A stretch of 61,806 nt of DNA from Flavobacterium psychraerolatum (GCF_025960985.1 NZ_JAOQMX010000029.1:1-61806), one strand, 5' to 3'; positions 47,973 through 58,520 are shown, numbered from the stretch's first letter. Numbers and translations: made by a program. Notes: generated from the letters alone by a model not told the origin.

Positions 47973-48917
47973 ATGGATTACACCCTATTATCTTCTCCGC
48001 TTCAAGGATTCACAGACTTTAGATTTAGAAACGCACAAAATAAATTTTTTGGAGGAATCGACACCTTTTACTCTCCTTATATTCGACTAAATGGTAAATT
48101 GGTAGTAAAACCTTCTTATGAACGTGATCTATTGCCTGAAAATAATGTTGGATTAGAAGTAATTCCGCAAGTAATTACCAATGATGTAGACGAATTTCTA
48201 TTTGTTGCAAAATATGTCAAAGAATTAGGATACAAAGAATTAAATTGGAATTTAGGCTGTCCTTACCCCATGGTTACCAAATCTGGAATGGGTTCTGGAC
48301 TCATAAGCAATACCGAAAAAATTAATCTTATACTTGACCGAGCTCATTCTGAAACAGATATTATTGTATCAATGAAAATGCGTTTGGGATATGAAACAGC
48401 TCAAGAAATTATTGATGTAATGCCAATACTTGATAAATACCCACTTAAAAATATTGCCATCCATGCTCGTTTGGGTAAGCAACTGTACAAAGGGGGTGTT
48501 CACTTGGATGCTTTTCAAAATTGTATTGATAGCAGCAAACACAAATTGTATTATAACGGAGACATCACCTCGGTAGCCAAGTTTCATGAAATGCAAGAAC
48601 GTTTTCCTTCTATCGACCATTGGATGATTGGTAGGGCGTTGATAGCCGATCCTTTTTTACCAACAATGATCAAAAATAATACGCACGAATACCCAACTAA
48701 TAAACTTGAAGTTTTTAAAGAATTTCACGATACTTTATATGAGATCTATAGCGAATCCTTATCAGGACAAACACATATTTTACTAAAAATGTATCACTTA
48801 TGGGAATATTTCTCAACTACCTTCTCCAACCCTCACAAAGTGCTTAAACAAATAAAAAAAGCACAAAGTTTTAGAAATTATGATGCTGCAGTGATTGAAA
48901 TTTTCAAAAAAGGATAA
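47973..48917 (+). CDS. tRNA-dihydrouridine synthase (DusC-like)
   Basis: This 314-residue FMN barrel opens with LLSSPLQGFTDFRFRN. It has the catalytic Cys in LNWNLGCPYPMVTKSGMGSG and MKMRLGY, AIHARLGKQLYKG, YYNGDITS and the DHWMIGRALIADPFL phosphate-binding end. It reduces uridines in tRNA D-loops. It most resembles the DusC/short Dus group; exact target position is not deducible. Confidence 0.92.
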   Translation: MDYTLLSSPLQGFTDFRFRNAQNKFFGGIDTFYSPYIRLNGKLVVKPSYERDLLPENNVGLEVIPQVITNDVDEFLFVAKYVKELGYKELNWNLGCPYPMVTKSGMGSGLISNTEKINLILDRAHSETDIIVSMKMRLGYETAQEIIDVMPILDKYPLKNIAIHARLGKQLYKGGVHLDAFQNCIDSSKHKLYYNGDITSVAKFHEMQERFPSIDHWMIGRALIADPFLPTMIKNNTHEYPTNKLEVFKEFHDTLYEIYSESLSGQTHILLKMYHLWEYFSTTFSNPHKVLKQIKKAQSFRNYDAAVIEIFKKG

Positions 48918-49319
48918 AGACGCCTAAAATTGAGTAAATCAACCTTTTTATGGTACATATAATTTCAAAAGATGAAATAAAAAATACTGATACATTTTAC
49001 AAATTACTACAACTAAATAATTTTTACTTTTCTAAGAAAAAATAGTTTTATTTTAGATGACGATTCTGTTATTTTCCAAAACAGTAAATTAATCTTACCA
49101 ATACAGACTGACTTGTTTAAAGTCACGAAATGAGTTTTGCATCTCACTATAATATTATAAAGAGAATTAAATTATACCCTATTCCTTACTACATAAATTT
49201 CAAATACATTTTTCGTAAAATAAATTGTTTTTATTACCATAAATTTGTAAATTTATCAGCTTATCCACAATTATAGTGGTTATTTCTCATAAAAAAATTA
49301 ACATTTTAAATGAAGCTAT
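48918..49319. other. 402-bp spacer between dus and ald
   Basis: It is A/T-rich, with no RNA gene or hairpin terminator that stands out. It contains a possible remnant reading frame at 48950-49133 (listed separately). The ald promoter presumably lies near the 3' end. Confidence 0.45.
48950..49133 (+). pseudogene. Possible tiny decayed ORF
   Basis: An ATG at 48950 opens 31 codons (MVHIISKDEIKNTDTFYKLL...). Removing one A from the run near 49036-49042 would continue the frame as KNSFILDDDSVIFQNSKLIL to a TGA at 49131-49133, about 60 residues in total. Composition looks protein-like, but no family is recognised. It could be chance. Confidence 0.2.
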
Positions 49320-50402
49320 ATGATAGTAGGTGTTCCTAAGGAAATTAAAAACAATGAAAATCGCGTTGGAATGACACCTGCCGGTGTCTTTGAATTAGTA
49401 AAAAACAAACATACCGTTTACATACAACATACCGCTGGTATGGGAAGTGGTTTTACGGATCAAGATTTTACTGATGTTGGAGCACAAATTCTTCCTACAA
49501 TTGAAGATGTTTATGCAAAAAGTGAAATGATTGTTAAAGTAAAGGAACCAATTGAGTCTGAATATGATTTAATAAAACCAAATCATATTATTTTTACCTA
49601 CTTTCATTTTGCAGGTAGCGAAAAGCTAACTAGAGCCATGCTTAAAAGTAATGCTATTTGTATCGCCTACGAAACTGTAGAGGATCCAGATGGTAGCTTA
49701 CCACTATTAACTCCAATGTCTGAAGTTGCAGGTAGAATGTCTATTCAAGAAGGTGCAAAATACCTTGAAAAAACATATGGCGGATTAGGAATATTATTAG
49801 GAGGTGTACCAGGTGTACCACCGGCAAAAGTATTAATCCTTGGAGCAGGAGTTGTTGGAATTCAAGCGGCCAAAAAAGCAGCAGGATTAGGAGCACAAGT
49901 TACTGTTATGGATGTCAATATGAAGAGACTTCGTTACATCAATGATGTAATGGCAAACAATGTTATCACAGAATATTCGAACGAATATAACATTCGTAAA
50001 AACATTCAGACACATGATTTAATCATTGGAGGTGTATTAGTAAAAGGTGCCAAAGCACCCAAATTAATTACTCGTGACATGCTAAAAGAAATGCGACCAG
50101 GTACTGTACTTGTAGATGTAGCCGTAGATCAAGGTGGATGTTTTGAAACTACAAAAGCAACTACTCATCAAGACCCTATTTTCATCGTTGATGACGTAGT
50201 TCATTATTGCGTAGCCAACATGCCGGGAGCAGTACCACATACTTCTACTTTGGCCTTGACAAACGTAACATTGCCGTATGTATTGCAAATTGCAAACAAA
50301 GGTTGGAAAAATGCTTGCGATACAAATGCTTCTTTAGCACTTGGATTGAATGTAGTAAATGGAGAATGCGTTTACCCAGGAATAATGGAAGGTTTCGAAT
50401 AG
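49320..50402 (+). CDS. ald: Alanine dehydrogenase
   Basis: This 360-residue NAD enzyme interconverts alanine and pyruvate plus ammonia. Typical features are MIVGVPKEIKNNENRVGMTP, the substrate-site Lys in MIVKVKEP, HFAGSEKLT, the Rossmann loop ILGAGVVGIQAAKKAAGLGA and MPGAVPHTSTLALTN. Length is slightly under the usual 370 residues, but all domains are present. It is monocistronic. Confidence 0.95.
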   Translation: MIVGVPKEIKNNENRVGMTPAGVFELVKNKHTVYIQHTAGMGSGFTDQDFTDVGAQILPTIEDVYAKSEMIVKVKEPIESEYDLIKPNHIIFTYFHFAGSEKLTRAMLKSNAICIAYETVEDPDGSLPLLTPMSEVAGRMSIQEGAKYLEKTYGGLGILLGGVPGVPPAKVLILGAGVVGIQAAKKAAGLGAQVTVMDVNMKRLRYINDVMANNVITEYSNEYNIRKNIQTHDLIIGGVLVKGAKAPKLITRDMLKEMRPGTVLVDVAVDQGGCFETTKATTHQDPIFIVDDVVHYCVANMPGAVPHTSTLALTNVTLPYVLQIANKGWKNACDTNASLALGLNVVNGECVYPGIMEGFE

Positions 50403-50770
50403 GTTTATAAATCCATTTTTACTAAAAAGAATAATAGTGTTTGGGCGTGACCCGCTAAAAAAAGCGGGTCGGGCTATTCGCTACAAGTCCTCAACAAGTT
50501 CCGCTATCGCTACACTTGTTTGCGGGCTTTCCACACCTATCCCTCACGCAAAATCTACATAACAGACGATTATTGTTCCAAAATCACTTCTTAATATAAA
50601 CTACTATTTTCAAAAAAATTATCATAAAAATACCCAGCATGATATTGATTACAATTACTACTAAGTTATGTAAAGATCTTTAAAATCAACGACCAAATAT
50701 TTTTCACAGTCAGTAAGTAGTGTTATACAATTACTTTAAAATCTTATAGTTGACTTCTGTTTGGGTTATT
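50403..50770. other. 368-bp spacer holding a dispersed repeat
   Basis: The segment between converging ald and DUF1697 genes contains the family 1 repeat (50443-50549) and otherwise only A/T-rich sequence. No other feature seen. Confidence 0.6.
50443..50549. repeat. Dispersed structured intergenic repeat GGGCGTG...CTCACGC (family 1, copy 2)
   Basis: It begins GGGCGTGACCCGCTAAAAAA and ends CTATCCCTCACGCAAAA, as at 6202-6307. Inside, ACCCGCT/AGCGGGT forms a hairpin, and GGGTCGGGCTATTCGCTAC matches the common core of such elements. It lies just 3' of ald. The GC-rich block contrasts with its surroundings. Confidence 0.7.
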
Positions 50771-51319
50771 CTATAATCGTTCTTCATACATTTTCAACAA
50801 CTGAGTTACTGTATTCCAGTTGCGAATCGTAGCCGATACATTTAATTTTTTCTCAATATACTTTTGGTCAAAACGAGTTTTTCCTGCACCAACTGCATAT
50901 TTAATAAAAATACGATTTTCATCAATACTTGCTTCATCTGGTTTGAATTGACTAATTCTTAAATCATTAATACTATCAGCTCGTAAAGCGGTCGAAATAA
51001 AAGCTACATATAATTTTTTAATGTCTGCATCTTTCTCTTTCAAGAAAGAATTATTAGTAAAACAAGCTACCAAGTCTGCTTTATTAATCACAATTACAGG
51101 TACTTCATGACCAAAAACCTTAAAAATTTCTTGTTTAATAAGAAAGCCTACTTTGGGTGCATTTTCTTCTTCAGCATCAACAAAAACGTTACCTGACTGA
51201 ACATAAGTCACTACATTTTGAAAACCAACAGATTCCAAACAACTCTTCAAAGCCTCCATTTTTATCATGTTATGGCCAGATACGTTTATTCCTCGAAGTA
51301 ATGCTAAGTGAGTTGTCAT
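50771..51319 (-). CDS. DUF1697 family protein
   Basis: The protein (about 182 residues from the preferred start MTTHLALLRGINVSGHNMIK) shows the family hallmarks LLRGINV, LESVGFQNVVTYVQSGNVF and the C-terminal NWNTVTQLLKMYEE. DUF1697 proteins are small cytosolic proteins of unknown function with a MoCo-like fold proposed. The longer frame from 51367 adds 16 Lys/Gln-rich residues and is less likely. Confidence 0.85.
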   Translation of the reverse strand: MTTHLALLRGINVSGHNMIKMEALKSCLESVGFQNVVTYVQSGNVFVDAEEENAPKVGFLIKQEIFKVFGHEVPVIVINKADLVACFTNNSFLKEKDADIKKLYVAFISTALRADSINDLRISQFKPDEASIDENRIFIKYAVGAGKTRFDQKYIEKKLNVSATIRNWNTVTQLLKMYEERL

Positions 51320-51447
51320 TTTTGTATTTTTATTTTGCCAAAGATATTGTCTTTTTTTTTGAAACACATGCAGAGTTATATTTTCTTTACTTTAAAAAGT
51401 AGTGTCAATACTTTCTTTCATAAAGTTGTTAGTGTCTAAATTTTATA

Positions 51448-53136
51448 TTAAAAGGTACTTATAAATTCATTCAAATTATCATTCCTTTCTAATTTAAACT
51501 TTTTTCTAAGGCGATATCTAGAAGTGTGTACACTCTCGAAGGAAATTCCCAAAAGTGAAGCCATATCTTTACTTGAAAAATTAAGCTTAATCAGTGCACA
51601 AATTTTTAAGTCGGTTTGGCCTAGATCAGGATACTTATCTTTTAAATTGGTGTAAAAACTTTGATTAACAGCGGTAAAACGTGCTTCAAACTCTTTCCAG
51701 TTACTACTAGGAGAACCTTGAATGGTTTTTAGCATTTTATTTATCGTTCGCACATCTACATTTTCCTTATTATCGGTTAAATTAAGTTTTAAGCGTTCTA
51801 TAAATTCATCTTTCTCAATTAATTGTAGTGCCGAGGTAGTTAATTCTTTATTTTTTAACTCCAATATTTCTTTGCCTTTTTGCAATTCCATTTCTTGCTT
51901 TTCTGCAATGGCTAATTTTTCATCTTTGTGTTTTCTCCTCATATTCTTGACAAATAAGAAACCAAAAGAGAGCAATGAAATGAGTATAATCGAGAATAAA
52001 ACCGATTTTAAAAGCCAAACTTTTTCTTCACTTTCCAATTGTTCTATACGCTGCTTATTCAAAATTTCACGTTCTTTTTGCTTTTGTACGCGGTATTTAT
52101 CGTTAATTTCAAATAGATGTTGACTATTTTTACTTCCTTTTCCAAACACATTGGCGTTAATCTTCAAAGCAAGGTTGGAGTGGTTATATGCTTTTTGAAA
52201 GTTTCCTATTTTAGCATATGTAGCGGCAAGTGCTTCATGAACCATAATCACATAATTTTCATGACTCTTATATTTGTTCGAAAAAGCAAATGATTTTTCA
52301 TAATAAGTGATACTATTTGGAAGATCACCTTTCATTCTATATACCTCTCCTATCAAGTAATTGACAATGATTAAATACGAAGGATCTTTCTTTTCGAAAT
52401 AAGTATTTGACTCTTGCAAACCTGCGATCGCTACCTCATATTTTTTATCTACAGCGTTCATGAAAGCCGTTTCGGTACTTATAAAATAATTAGGCGTTTT
52501 ACTATTTAGTTTTTTAGAAGTGATTTGACAACTGTCTAAATATTTTCTAGCTTTTTTATAATCCCCCTTTACCCTATATAAGTTTAAAATAGAAAAGTAA
52601 TCTTGTTCAAGTAATGCCAGTTTTTTAACGTCATCCAGTTTTTTATTATTTTTTGTTAAATTTAAAGAATTTTCATAATACCGTAATGCCTCTACATCGC
52701 GATCATAAAAACTGAATAGCCAACCAAGCGCTTGATAAATTATTGCTTTCGAATAATCGTCTTTTGAAGCTACTGCCAAAAACAAGGCTTTCCAATATCC
52801 ATCGTATGCTTTTCCGTAATCCAAACGATGCGCAAACAAGTCAGACATATCACGTAGGTTAGCTATAACGTTTACCGTATCTTTTCGCTCTGTATTGTAC
52901 TCGATACTTTTTTTATAATAATAAACGGCACTACCATAATTCGAGTAGCGTAGTTCATTTGCCTTCTCAACGTACGGATTGGTTACCGTATGATTCTGAG
53001 CAAATGTTGCATTAGAAAAAATAAATAACACTACCATAGCTATGGTAGAAAAAATAGTAGGAGAAAAATAAGTTATTGAAGAGTGTTCCCATAAATGGTA
53101 AAGCTTATTTTTTAAAATAATTTTTTGCATTTTCAA
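51448..53136 (-). CDS. TPR-containing membrane-anchored HTH regulator
   Basis: This 562-residue protein has an N-terminal hydrophobic segment (IFSTIAMVVLFIFSNATFAQ), then about six TPR repeats (residues ~60-350, e.g. GDLPNSITYYEKSFAFSNKY). A TM helix lies near residue 380 (VLFSIILISLLSFGFLFV), followed by a coiled coil. A C-terminal LuxR-like helix-turn-helix carries LGQTDLKICALIKLNFSSKD and FESVHTSRYRLRKKF. Such Bacteroidota proteins join outside TPR sensors to inside DNA binding. It is divergent from the GH2 gene with a 456-bp gap, so it may control that locus; this is inferred only from position. Confidence 0.85.
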   Translation of the reverse strand: MKMQKIILKNKLYHLWEHSSITYFSPTIFSTIAMVVLFIFSNATFAQNHTVTNPYVEKANELRYSNYGSAVYYYKKSIEYNTERKDTVNVIANLRDMSDLFAHRLDYGKAYDGYWKALFLAVASKDDYSKAIIYQALGWLFSFYDRDVEALRYYENSLNLTKNNKKLDDVKKLALLEQDYFSILNLYRVKGDYKKARKYLDSCQITSKKLNSKTPNYFISTETAFMNAVDKKYEVAIAGLQESNTYFEKKDPSYLIIVNYLIGEVYRMKGDLPNSITYYEKSFAFSNKYKSHENYVIMVHEALAATYAKIGNFQKAYNHSNLALKINANVFGKGSKNSQHLFEINDKYRVQKQKEREILNKQRIEQLESEEKVWLLKSVLFSIILISLLSFGFLFVKNMRRKHKDEKLAIAEKQEMELQKGKEILELKNKELTTSALQLIEKDEFIERLKLNLTDNKENVDVRTINKMLKTIQGSPSSNWKEFEARFTAVNQSFYTNLKDKYPDLGQTDLKICALIKLNFSSKDMASLLGISFESVHTSRYRLRKKFKLERNDNLNEFISTF

Positions 53137-53592
53137 TTTTGGTTAAATAGTTTGGTTGTTAGTTGGTAAAACAAAACTGAACTTTAAATGATTTATAATT
53201 AAAGTTACAATTAAGTTATAGTCTAGTAAAACTAAGGAACAAAATACTAATTATCACCATTGTTCAGTTAATGTCTAGTTCAAAAAAACGTCCTTTACCT
53301 ATAATTATAAGATATTTGCCAAACAATTACTTTCATAAATATTCGTGCTAATTATTTCATTATCAACAGTAACGATCACTAATACTTAATAAATAAACAG
53401 TAATCTAAATGGTTTACCCAAAGCCGACATGTTTTTCAAAAGATTTTACCTAAAAATAATTAAAACTAATGAGTTTCATTTTCAAGATGTAAAGCCTTTT
53501 TTACCAACTGCAATAATTCAGTTTTAAATCAAAAAAATAAATAACATTTCACCTTTAAAAAACTAAACATCTACTCATTAATTAGGATAACA
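53137..53592. promoter_or_regulatory. 456-bp divergent control region between the TPR regulator and GH2
   Basis: The region has no credible gene. It holds a direct repeat GTCTAGT (53221-53227 and 53273-53279) and an inverted pair GAACAA/TTGTTC (53237-53242 and 53260-53265) that might be regulatory. GATATTTG near 53320 is one base from a -7 box; no perfect TAnnTTTG was found for the GH2 gene. Confidence 0.35.
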
Positions 53593-56193
53593 ATGCAAAT
53601 AAAACCAAAATCGATAACCACCAAATTATCCACTAAAAGAGTAGTTCAAATTGGAATCCTTAATTTGATTTCGTTTTGTTCGTACGGACAAACCAATCCA
53701 TCCGAATACCAAGATTTTAATTTTAATTGGAATTTTAAATTAGAATCTCCAGTCTCAAAAGATTGGAAAAAAGTAAATCTTCCGCACGATTGGAGTATCG
53801 AAAACTCTTTTGACGGAGACAAAGGTGAAGGAGCAACTGGATACCTACTTGGCGGAATTGGATGGTACAAAAAAGACTTTGTTCAAAATCCCAATCCGAA
53901 TCAAACAACCTATATTCTATTTGACGGAATTTACAATAACAGTACAGTATGGCTCAACGACAAAAATTTAGGAGATCATCCATACGGGTATTCACCATTT
54001 TTCTATGATTTAAGTTCCTATTTAAACAACAATTCCAATCAAATCAAGGTCAAAGTAGATCATTCAAGATATGCTGATAGCCGCTGGTACACTGGATCTG
54101 GTATTTACAGAAATGTAAAATTAGTAACCAAAAACAACCTACATATTCCTATTTGGGGAACTTATATCACAACTCCTCAAGTGTCTTTGCAAGAAAGCAA
54201 AGTTCACTTAGAAGTTAAGGTTAAAAACAACTTTGATAAGGATGAGACTTTTGACATCATCACAACTATACTTGATGGTAAAGGCAAAAAAGTAGCCGAG
54301 CAAACTACAAAAGGAAAAGTTAGTTCCAAGAAAGAAACAAAATTCAACATCGATACCACTGTAAAAAATCCAAAATTATGGGATGTAGTAAGTCCGAATA
54401 GGTACACGGCACAAATTAAAATTGTACAAAACGGAAAAACAGTCGATGAGAATCAGACTAAATTTGGAATTCGCACGATCAAATTTGATGCGAATACTGG
54501 TTTTTACCTAAATGGTCAAAACATGAAAATCAAAGGGGTTTGTTTGCATCATGACGCTGGTCTTGTAGGAGCTGCTGTACCAGAAGGAGTTTGGAGAAGA
54601 CGCTTTGAAAAACTAAAAGAAGCTGGAGTTAACGCGATCAGAATCTCTCACAATCCAGGTTCTGATGAATTTATTTCGCTTTGTGACGAAATGGGAATAA
54701 TGGTTCAAGATGAGTTTTTTGATGAATGGGACAATCCAAAAGACAAGCGTAAAAACATGAAAGAACAATCAGTAGACGCTATTACTCGCGGTTACGGTGA
54801 ACATTTTCAAGAATGGGCAGAACGTGATTTAAAAAATACCATGTTAGCACATAGAAACCACCCAAGCATCATCCAATGGAGTATTGGAAATGAAATTGAA
54901 TGGACATATGAAAGAAACGCACAAGCCACTAGTTTCTTTGATAATATGGATTGGAGCGGAAATTATTTCTGGTCTCTTCCTCCAAATTCTATTGAGACAA
55001 TTAAGGAAAACTTACGCACCCTACCTAGGGAGAAATACGATATTGGTGAAACTGCTAAAAAACTGGCAAAGTGGACTAAAGAAATGGACACCACTAGATA
55101 TGTAATTGCTAACTGTATCCTTCCGTCATCAAGTTATGAATCTGGATATGCAGATGCATTAGACATTATTGGATTCAGTTATCGTCGCGTAATGTATGAT
55201 TATGGGCATAAAAACTATCCCAATAAAATCATAATGGGTACCGAAAATCTACCGCAATGGCACGAATGGAAAGCCATTATGGAGCGACCTTTTATTTCGG
55301 GGACGTATTTATGGACAGGTATTGATTATTTGGGCGAAGCCAATAAACAATGGCCCAAAAAAGGAATCGATAGTGGGATATTAGATTATGCTGGATTCGA
55401 AAAACCATCCTACCACATGATGAAATCATTATGGAATGATGCTCCTGAATTATATATTGCCACACAAAGACTGGATAAATCAATCTATAAAATTGATGAA
55501 CAAACAGGAGAGCCTGTAGAAAAAACAAAAAATGGATGGGAAAATGCGCTTTGGGTTTGGCATGATGTCAACGAACATTGGGAGTACCAATCTGGAGACA
55601 AAACAATTGTCGAAATCTACTCTAACTGCGATGAAGTCGAATTGTTTTTGAACGATAAATCATTAGGGAAGAAAAAGATAAACGATTTTGACGATCATAT
55701 TTACAAATGGGCCGTACCTTTTCAAGCTGGAAAATTAACTGCAAGAGGAACAAAATCAGGTAAGACGATCTCATCGGAAAGAGTTACTCCTACAGAAGCT
55801 TACCGTGTTCAATTGACATCAGACAAAACTAGCCTTTCTGCAGATGGGTATGATGTCGCACACATCGTAGCACAAGTAGTTGATAAAGACAATAACCCTG
55901 TAAAAACAGTGAATCCAACAATCACATTTTCGATTGATGGAAACGTAAAGTTACTTGGAGTAGATAATGGAGCAGTCGATAATGTTCAGGATTTTCAATC
56001 AAATACTATAACCACTTCACAAGGAAGATGTTTGCTTATTGTTCAATCGAAAAAAGGAGCAAAAGTAGACGCTACCGTTCAAATTGAAAAAGTTGTTCTT
56101 GAAAACAATAAAATAAATTTCACAGAAAAAACTAATCTCACTAGTAAAATTAAATTAAGTAATATTGTAATACCAATCAAACTACAACTATGA
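53593..56193 (+). CDS. GH2 beta-galactosidase, exported
   Basis: This 866-residue glycoside hydrolase has a signal segment near residues 17-32 ([17 protein letters not shown]). A galactose-binding jelly roll follows ([28 protein letters not shown]). Next come an immunoglobulin-like domain and a TIM barrel with acid/base Glu434 in [10 protein letters not shown] and nucleophile Glu551 in [14 protein letters not shown]-terminal DUF4982-like and Ig-like domains complete it. It overlaps the GH117 gene by 4 bp, strongly suggesting agar-derived or related red-algal galactan oligosaccharides as substrates, with release of galactose in the periplasm. GH2 enzymes of other specificity cannot be excluded by sequence alone. 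Confidence 0.9.
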   Translation: MQIKPKSITTKLSTKRVVQIGILNLISFCSYGQTNPSEYQDFNFNWNFKLESPVSKDWKKVNLPHDWSIENSFDGDKGEGATGYLLGGIGWYKKDFVQNPNPNQTTYILFDGIYNNSTVWLNDKNLGDHPYGYSPFFYDLSSYLNNNSNQIKVKVDHSRYADSRWYTGSGIYRNVKLVTKNNLHIPIWGTYITTPQVSLQESKVHLEVKVKNNFDKDETFDIITTILDGKGKKVAEQTTKGKVSSKKETKFNIDTTVKNPKLWDVVSPNRYTAQIKIVQNGKTVDENQTKFGIRTIKFDANTGFYLNGQNMKIKGVCLHHDAGLVGAAVPEGVWRRRFEKLKEAGVNAIRISHNPGSDEFISLCDEMGIMVQDEFFDEWDNPKDKRKNMKEQSVDAITRGYGEHFQEWAERDLKNTMLAHRNHPSIIQWSIGNEIEWTYERNAQATSFFDNMDWSGNYFWSLPPNSIETIKENLRTLPREKYDIGETAKKLAKWTKEMDTTRYVIANCILPSSSYESGYADALDIIGFSYRRVMYDYGHKNYPNKIIMGTENLPQWHEWKAIMERPFISGTYLWTGIDYLGEANKQWPKKGIDSGILDYAGFEKPSYHMMKSLWNDAPELYIATQRLDKSIYKIDEQTGEPVEKTKNGWENALWVWHDVNEHWEYQSGDKTIVEIYSNCDEVELFLNDKSLGKKKINDFDDHIYKWAVPFQAGKLTARGTKSGKTISSERVTPTEAYRVQLTSDKTSLSADGYDVAHIVAQVVDKDNNPVKTVNPTITFSIDGNVKLLGVDNGAVDNVQDFQSNTITTSQGRCLLIVQSKKGAKVDATVQIEKVVLENNKINFTEKTNLTSKIKLSNIVIPIKLQL

Positions 56194-57446
56194 ATATAAT
56201 TAACAAAAGCGTCCTTGGATTATTAACGCTAGCAATGCCAATCTCGGCAATTGCACAGTCAACAAAATGCAAAATGGAGGAAGAAAAACAACTAAAAAAA
56301 GATGCTATCGAACTTAAAGATAAGTTAGGTATTATGGATGTCAACCACTTAAGTGCCGCTTCAAAAAGAGCCTTAAAATGGCCTAAAGATTTAGGAAACG
56401 AATGGTTTATCGAGTTTGGAAACTTACAACCGCTTAAAGGTGATTTGGCTTACGAAGAAGGTGTTGTACGAAGAGATCCTAGTGCTATCATCCAAGAAAA
56501 CGGAAAATACTATGTTTGGTACACAAAAAGTACTGGTCCAACACAAGGATTTGGTGGAGATATGGCCAATGAAAAAGTATTTCCTTGGGATCGTTGCGAT
56601 ATTTGGTACGCAACTTCTCAAGATGGTTGGACATGGAAAGAAGAAGGAATTGCAATTCCTAGAGGTAAAAAAGGATCTTATGATGATCGTTCTGTTTTCA
56701 CAGTTGAGATTATGAAATGGGATAAGAAATATTATTTATGCTACCAAACTGTTGAAGGAATCTACAACATACGAGTTCAAGAAAAAGTAGGAATGGCATG
56801 GTCTAACTCGCCAAATGGTCCTTGGACAAAATTGGATGCTCCCGTTATCGCACCTGCTCAAAATGGTGTTTGGAAAGGTACTACGGACAACCGTTTTATG
56901 GTAGAGAAAAAAGGAGATTTTGACAGCCACAAAACGCATGATCCATGTATATTACCATACAAAGGTAAATTCTATTTGTACTACAAAGGAGAGCAAATGG
57001 GTGAAGAGATGACATTTGGTGGTCGTCAGATCCGTCATGGTGTTGCCATTGCAGACAATCCACTTGGACCATATGTAAAATCACCTTATAACCCAATTAG
57101 TAATAGTGGACACGAAATTTGCGTTTGGCCTTACAACGGCGGAATCGCATCATTAATCACTACAGATGGTCCTGAAAAAAACACTATTCAATGGTCTCCT
57201 GATGGAATTAATTTTGAGATTATGGCGTCTATCAAAGATGCACCACATGCAATTGGTTTGAACAGAACAGCAGATAATGAAAAAGAGCCAACTGAGATTT
57301 TGAGATGGGGATTAACGCATGTTTATAATAGCGGTAACTATCAAAGTATCATGCGTTTCACTTCTGAAAGAAAAACAACGCACGTTGCAGCTGGTGAAAA
57401 ATCAGTAAACGGAAAAACAGAGAAAGCAGAGAACATGCATAAATAA
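56190..57446 (+). CDS. ahgA: GH117 alpha-1,3-(3,6-anhydro)-L-galactosidase (neoagarobiose hydrolase)
   Basis: This 418-residue five-bladed beta-propeller enzyme has an N-terminal signal ([17 protein letters not shown]) and the helical N-terminal segment seen in GH117 ([20 protein letters not shown]). The active-site residues appear as Asp96 (VVRRDPSAI), Asp251 (KTHDPCIL) and the His308-Glu309 pair (SGHEICVW). Their spacing matches what I recall for ZgAhgA and BpGH117. It splits neoagarobiose and longer neoagaro-oligosaccharides, releasing 3,6-anhydro-L-galactose. It is coupled to the GH2 gene by ATGA overlap and followed by a strong terminator. Confidence 0.92.
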   Translation: MNIINKSVLGLLTLAMPISAIAQSTKCKMEEEKQLKKDAIELKDKLGIMDVNHLSAASKRALKWPKDLGNEWFIEFGNLQPLKGDLAYEEGVVRRDPSAIIQENGKYYVWYTKSTGPTQGFGGDMANEKVFPWDRCDIWYATSQDGWTWKEEGIAIPRGKKGSYDDRSVFTVEIMKWDKKYYLCYQTVEGIYNIRVQEKVGMAWSNSPNGPWTKLDAPVIAPAQNGVWKGTTDNRFMVEKKGDFDSHKTHDPCILPYKGKFYLYYKGEQMGEEMTFGGRQIRHGVAIADNPLGPYVKSPYNPISNSGHEICVWPYNGGIASLITTDGPEKNTIQWSPDGINFEIMASIKDAPHAIGLNRTADNEKEPTEILRWGLTHVYNSGNYQSIMRFTSERKTTHVAAGEKSVNGKTEKAENMHK

Positions 57447-57478
57447 GCAGTAAATTTATTCGCATAACTGTACACTAC

Positions 57479-57536
57479 AACTACCCTTTTGTAAACTTTT
57501 TTGAGCGCTTCTCAAAAAACATGCAAAAGGGTAGTT
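57479..57536 (+). terminator. Terminator after the GH2-GH117 pair
   Basis: A 13-bp perfect outer stem, AACTACCCTTTTG (57479-57491) with CAAAAGGGTAGTT (57524-57536), encloses an inner TTTTTTGAG/CTCAAAAAA stem, followed by TCTTTT. It separates the hydrolase pair from the IclR gene. Confidence 0.85.
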
Positions 57537-57646
57537 TCTTTTAGTTTATAGTATTAAAAATATATCGAGGCAAATAGTACGGTTGAGTAAAAAAGAAAAT
57601 CTAAAATGCAAAATATATTTTTTTTCCAAAGTCAAATAAATAAAAC

Positions 57647-57654
57647 TATTTTTG
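57647..57654 (+). promoter_or_regulatory. -7 box of the IclR regulator gene
   Basis: TATTTTTG in the CTATTTTTGTAC context matches TAnnTTTG and lies about 24 bp before the preferred ATG. No clear -33 TTG. It shows that the longer start at 57606 is upstream of transcription. Confidence 0.45.
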
Positions 57655-57677
57655 TACTCTACCTAGTATACAACAAC

Positions 57678-58469
57678 ATGACGCAAGAAAAAGAAGATTT
57701 AAAATCGAATTATAATGTTCCTAATTTAGAGAGAGGACTACAAATCATCGAATTATTAGCGATGCACCCAAAAGGACTTACTTTGTCTGAAATCCTTCAG
57801 ACTTTGGATGTAACTAAATCCAGTGCTTTTCGAATAACCAATACTTTGATTTTCAAAAACTATCTTCAAAAAAACGAAACTACCAAAAAAATCACCCTTT
57901 CGAGAAAGATGTTAACCTTGGGAATTTCTTCCATGAACGAGCAAAGTATCGTCGAATTGTCGATAGATATTATGAGAGCTTTGCGTGATGAACTGAAAGA
58001 GTCAGTGATGCTAGGTGTTGTGTTAGGCAATACAGGTACCATATTGGAGCAAGTTTCTTCCTCCTACCCTGTTAAGCTTTTTGTCGAACTGGGTACACGT
58101 TTCAACCTGCACAGTTCAGTTGGAGGAAAATCTATTTTAGCCTACCTACCAGAGGAAGAAGCAAATACAATTCTGTCAACTGTTCGATTTGATAAATTCA
58201 CAAAAAACACTATTACTTCAAAAAAGGAATTTAAAGCACAATTAAAAACCGTTCGAGAACTAGGGTATGCAATAGACAATGGTGAAGATATTCAAGGAAT
58301 TCATTGTATTGGAGCACCTATTTTTAATGAACATGGAACACCTGTAGCTTGCCTTTGGATCACAGCGCCTCATGGTAGATTACCTCATGAAGAATTTGAT
58401 AAAAAAGGAAAAATTATTTCAAAATACGCCCTCGAAATTTCAACAAAACTTGGGTATATCGAAAGATAA
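57678..58469 (+). CDS. IclR-family transcriptional regulator
   Basis: The start at 57678 (MTQEKEDLKSNYNVPNLERG) gives a 263-residue protein. It has an N-terminal winged helix (LTLSEILQTLDVTKSSAFRI) and a C-terminal IclR effector domain (RFNLHSSVGGKSILAYLPEE and GIHCIGAPIFNEHGTPVACL). It lies between the hydrolases and the catabolic dehydrogenases. IclR relatives in agar and alginate loci bind KDG-type acids or sugars, so it may repress the downstream operon. A candidate operator lies at 58607-58647. Confidence 0.92.
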   Translation: MTQEKEDLKSNYNVPNLERGLQIIELLAMHPKGLTLSEILQTLDVTKSSAFRITNTLIFKNYLQKNETTKKITLSRKMLTLGISSMNEQSIVELSIDIMRALRDELKESVMLGVVLGNTGTILEQVSSSYPVKLFVELGTRFNLHSSVGGKSILAYLPEEEANTILSTVRFDKFTKNTITSKKEFKAQLKTVRELGYAIDNGEDIQGIHCIGAPIFNEHGTPVACLWITAPHGRLPHEEFDKKGKIISKYALEISTKLGYIER

Positions 58470-58491
58470 ATATCCCGAACATAAAATTTTA

Positions 58492-58520
58492 AAAAGTGTT
58501 GTATCCTATACAGCACTTTT
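58492..58520 (+). terminator. Terminator after the IclR gene
   Basis: A 13-bp stem with one G-U pair, AAAAGTGTTGTAT (58492-58504) with ATACAGCACTTTT (58508-58520), has a 3-base loop and eight T residues. Confidence 0.85.

Noticed and set aside
53593..56193. GH2 gene as a beta-glucuronidase or beta-mannosidase
   Set aside because: The operon overlap with GH117 and the DUF4982-type tail favour beta-galactosidase on red-algal galactan, though sequence alone cannot settle it.
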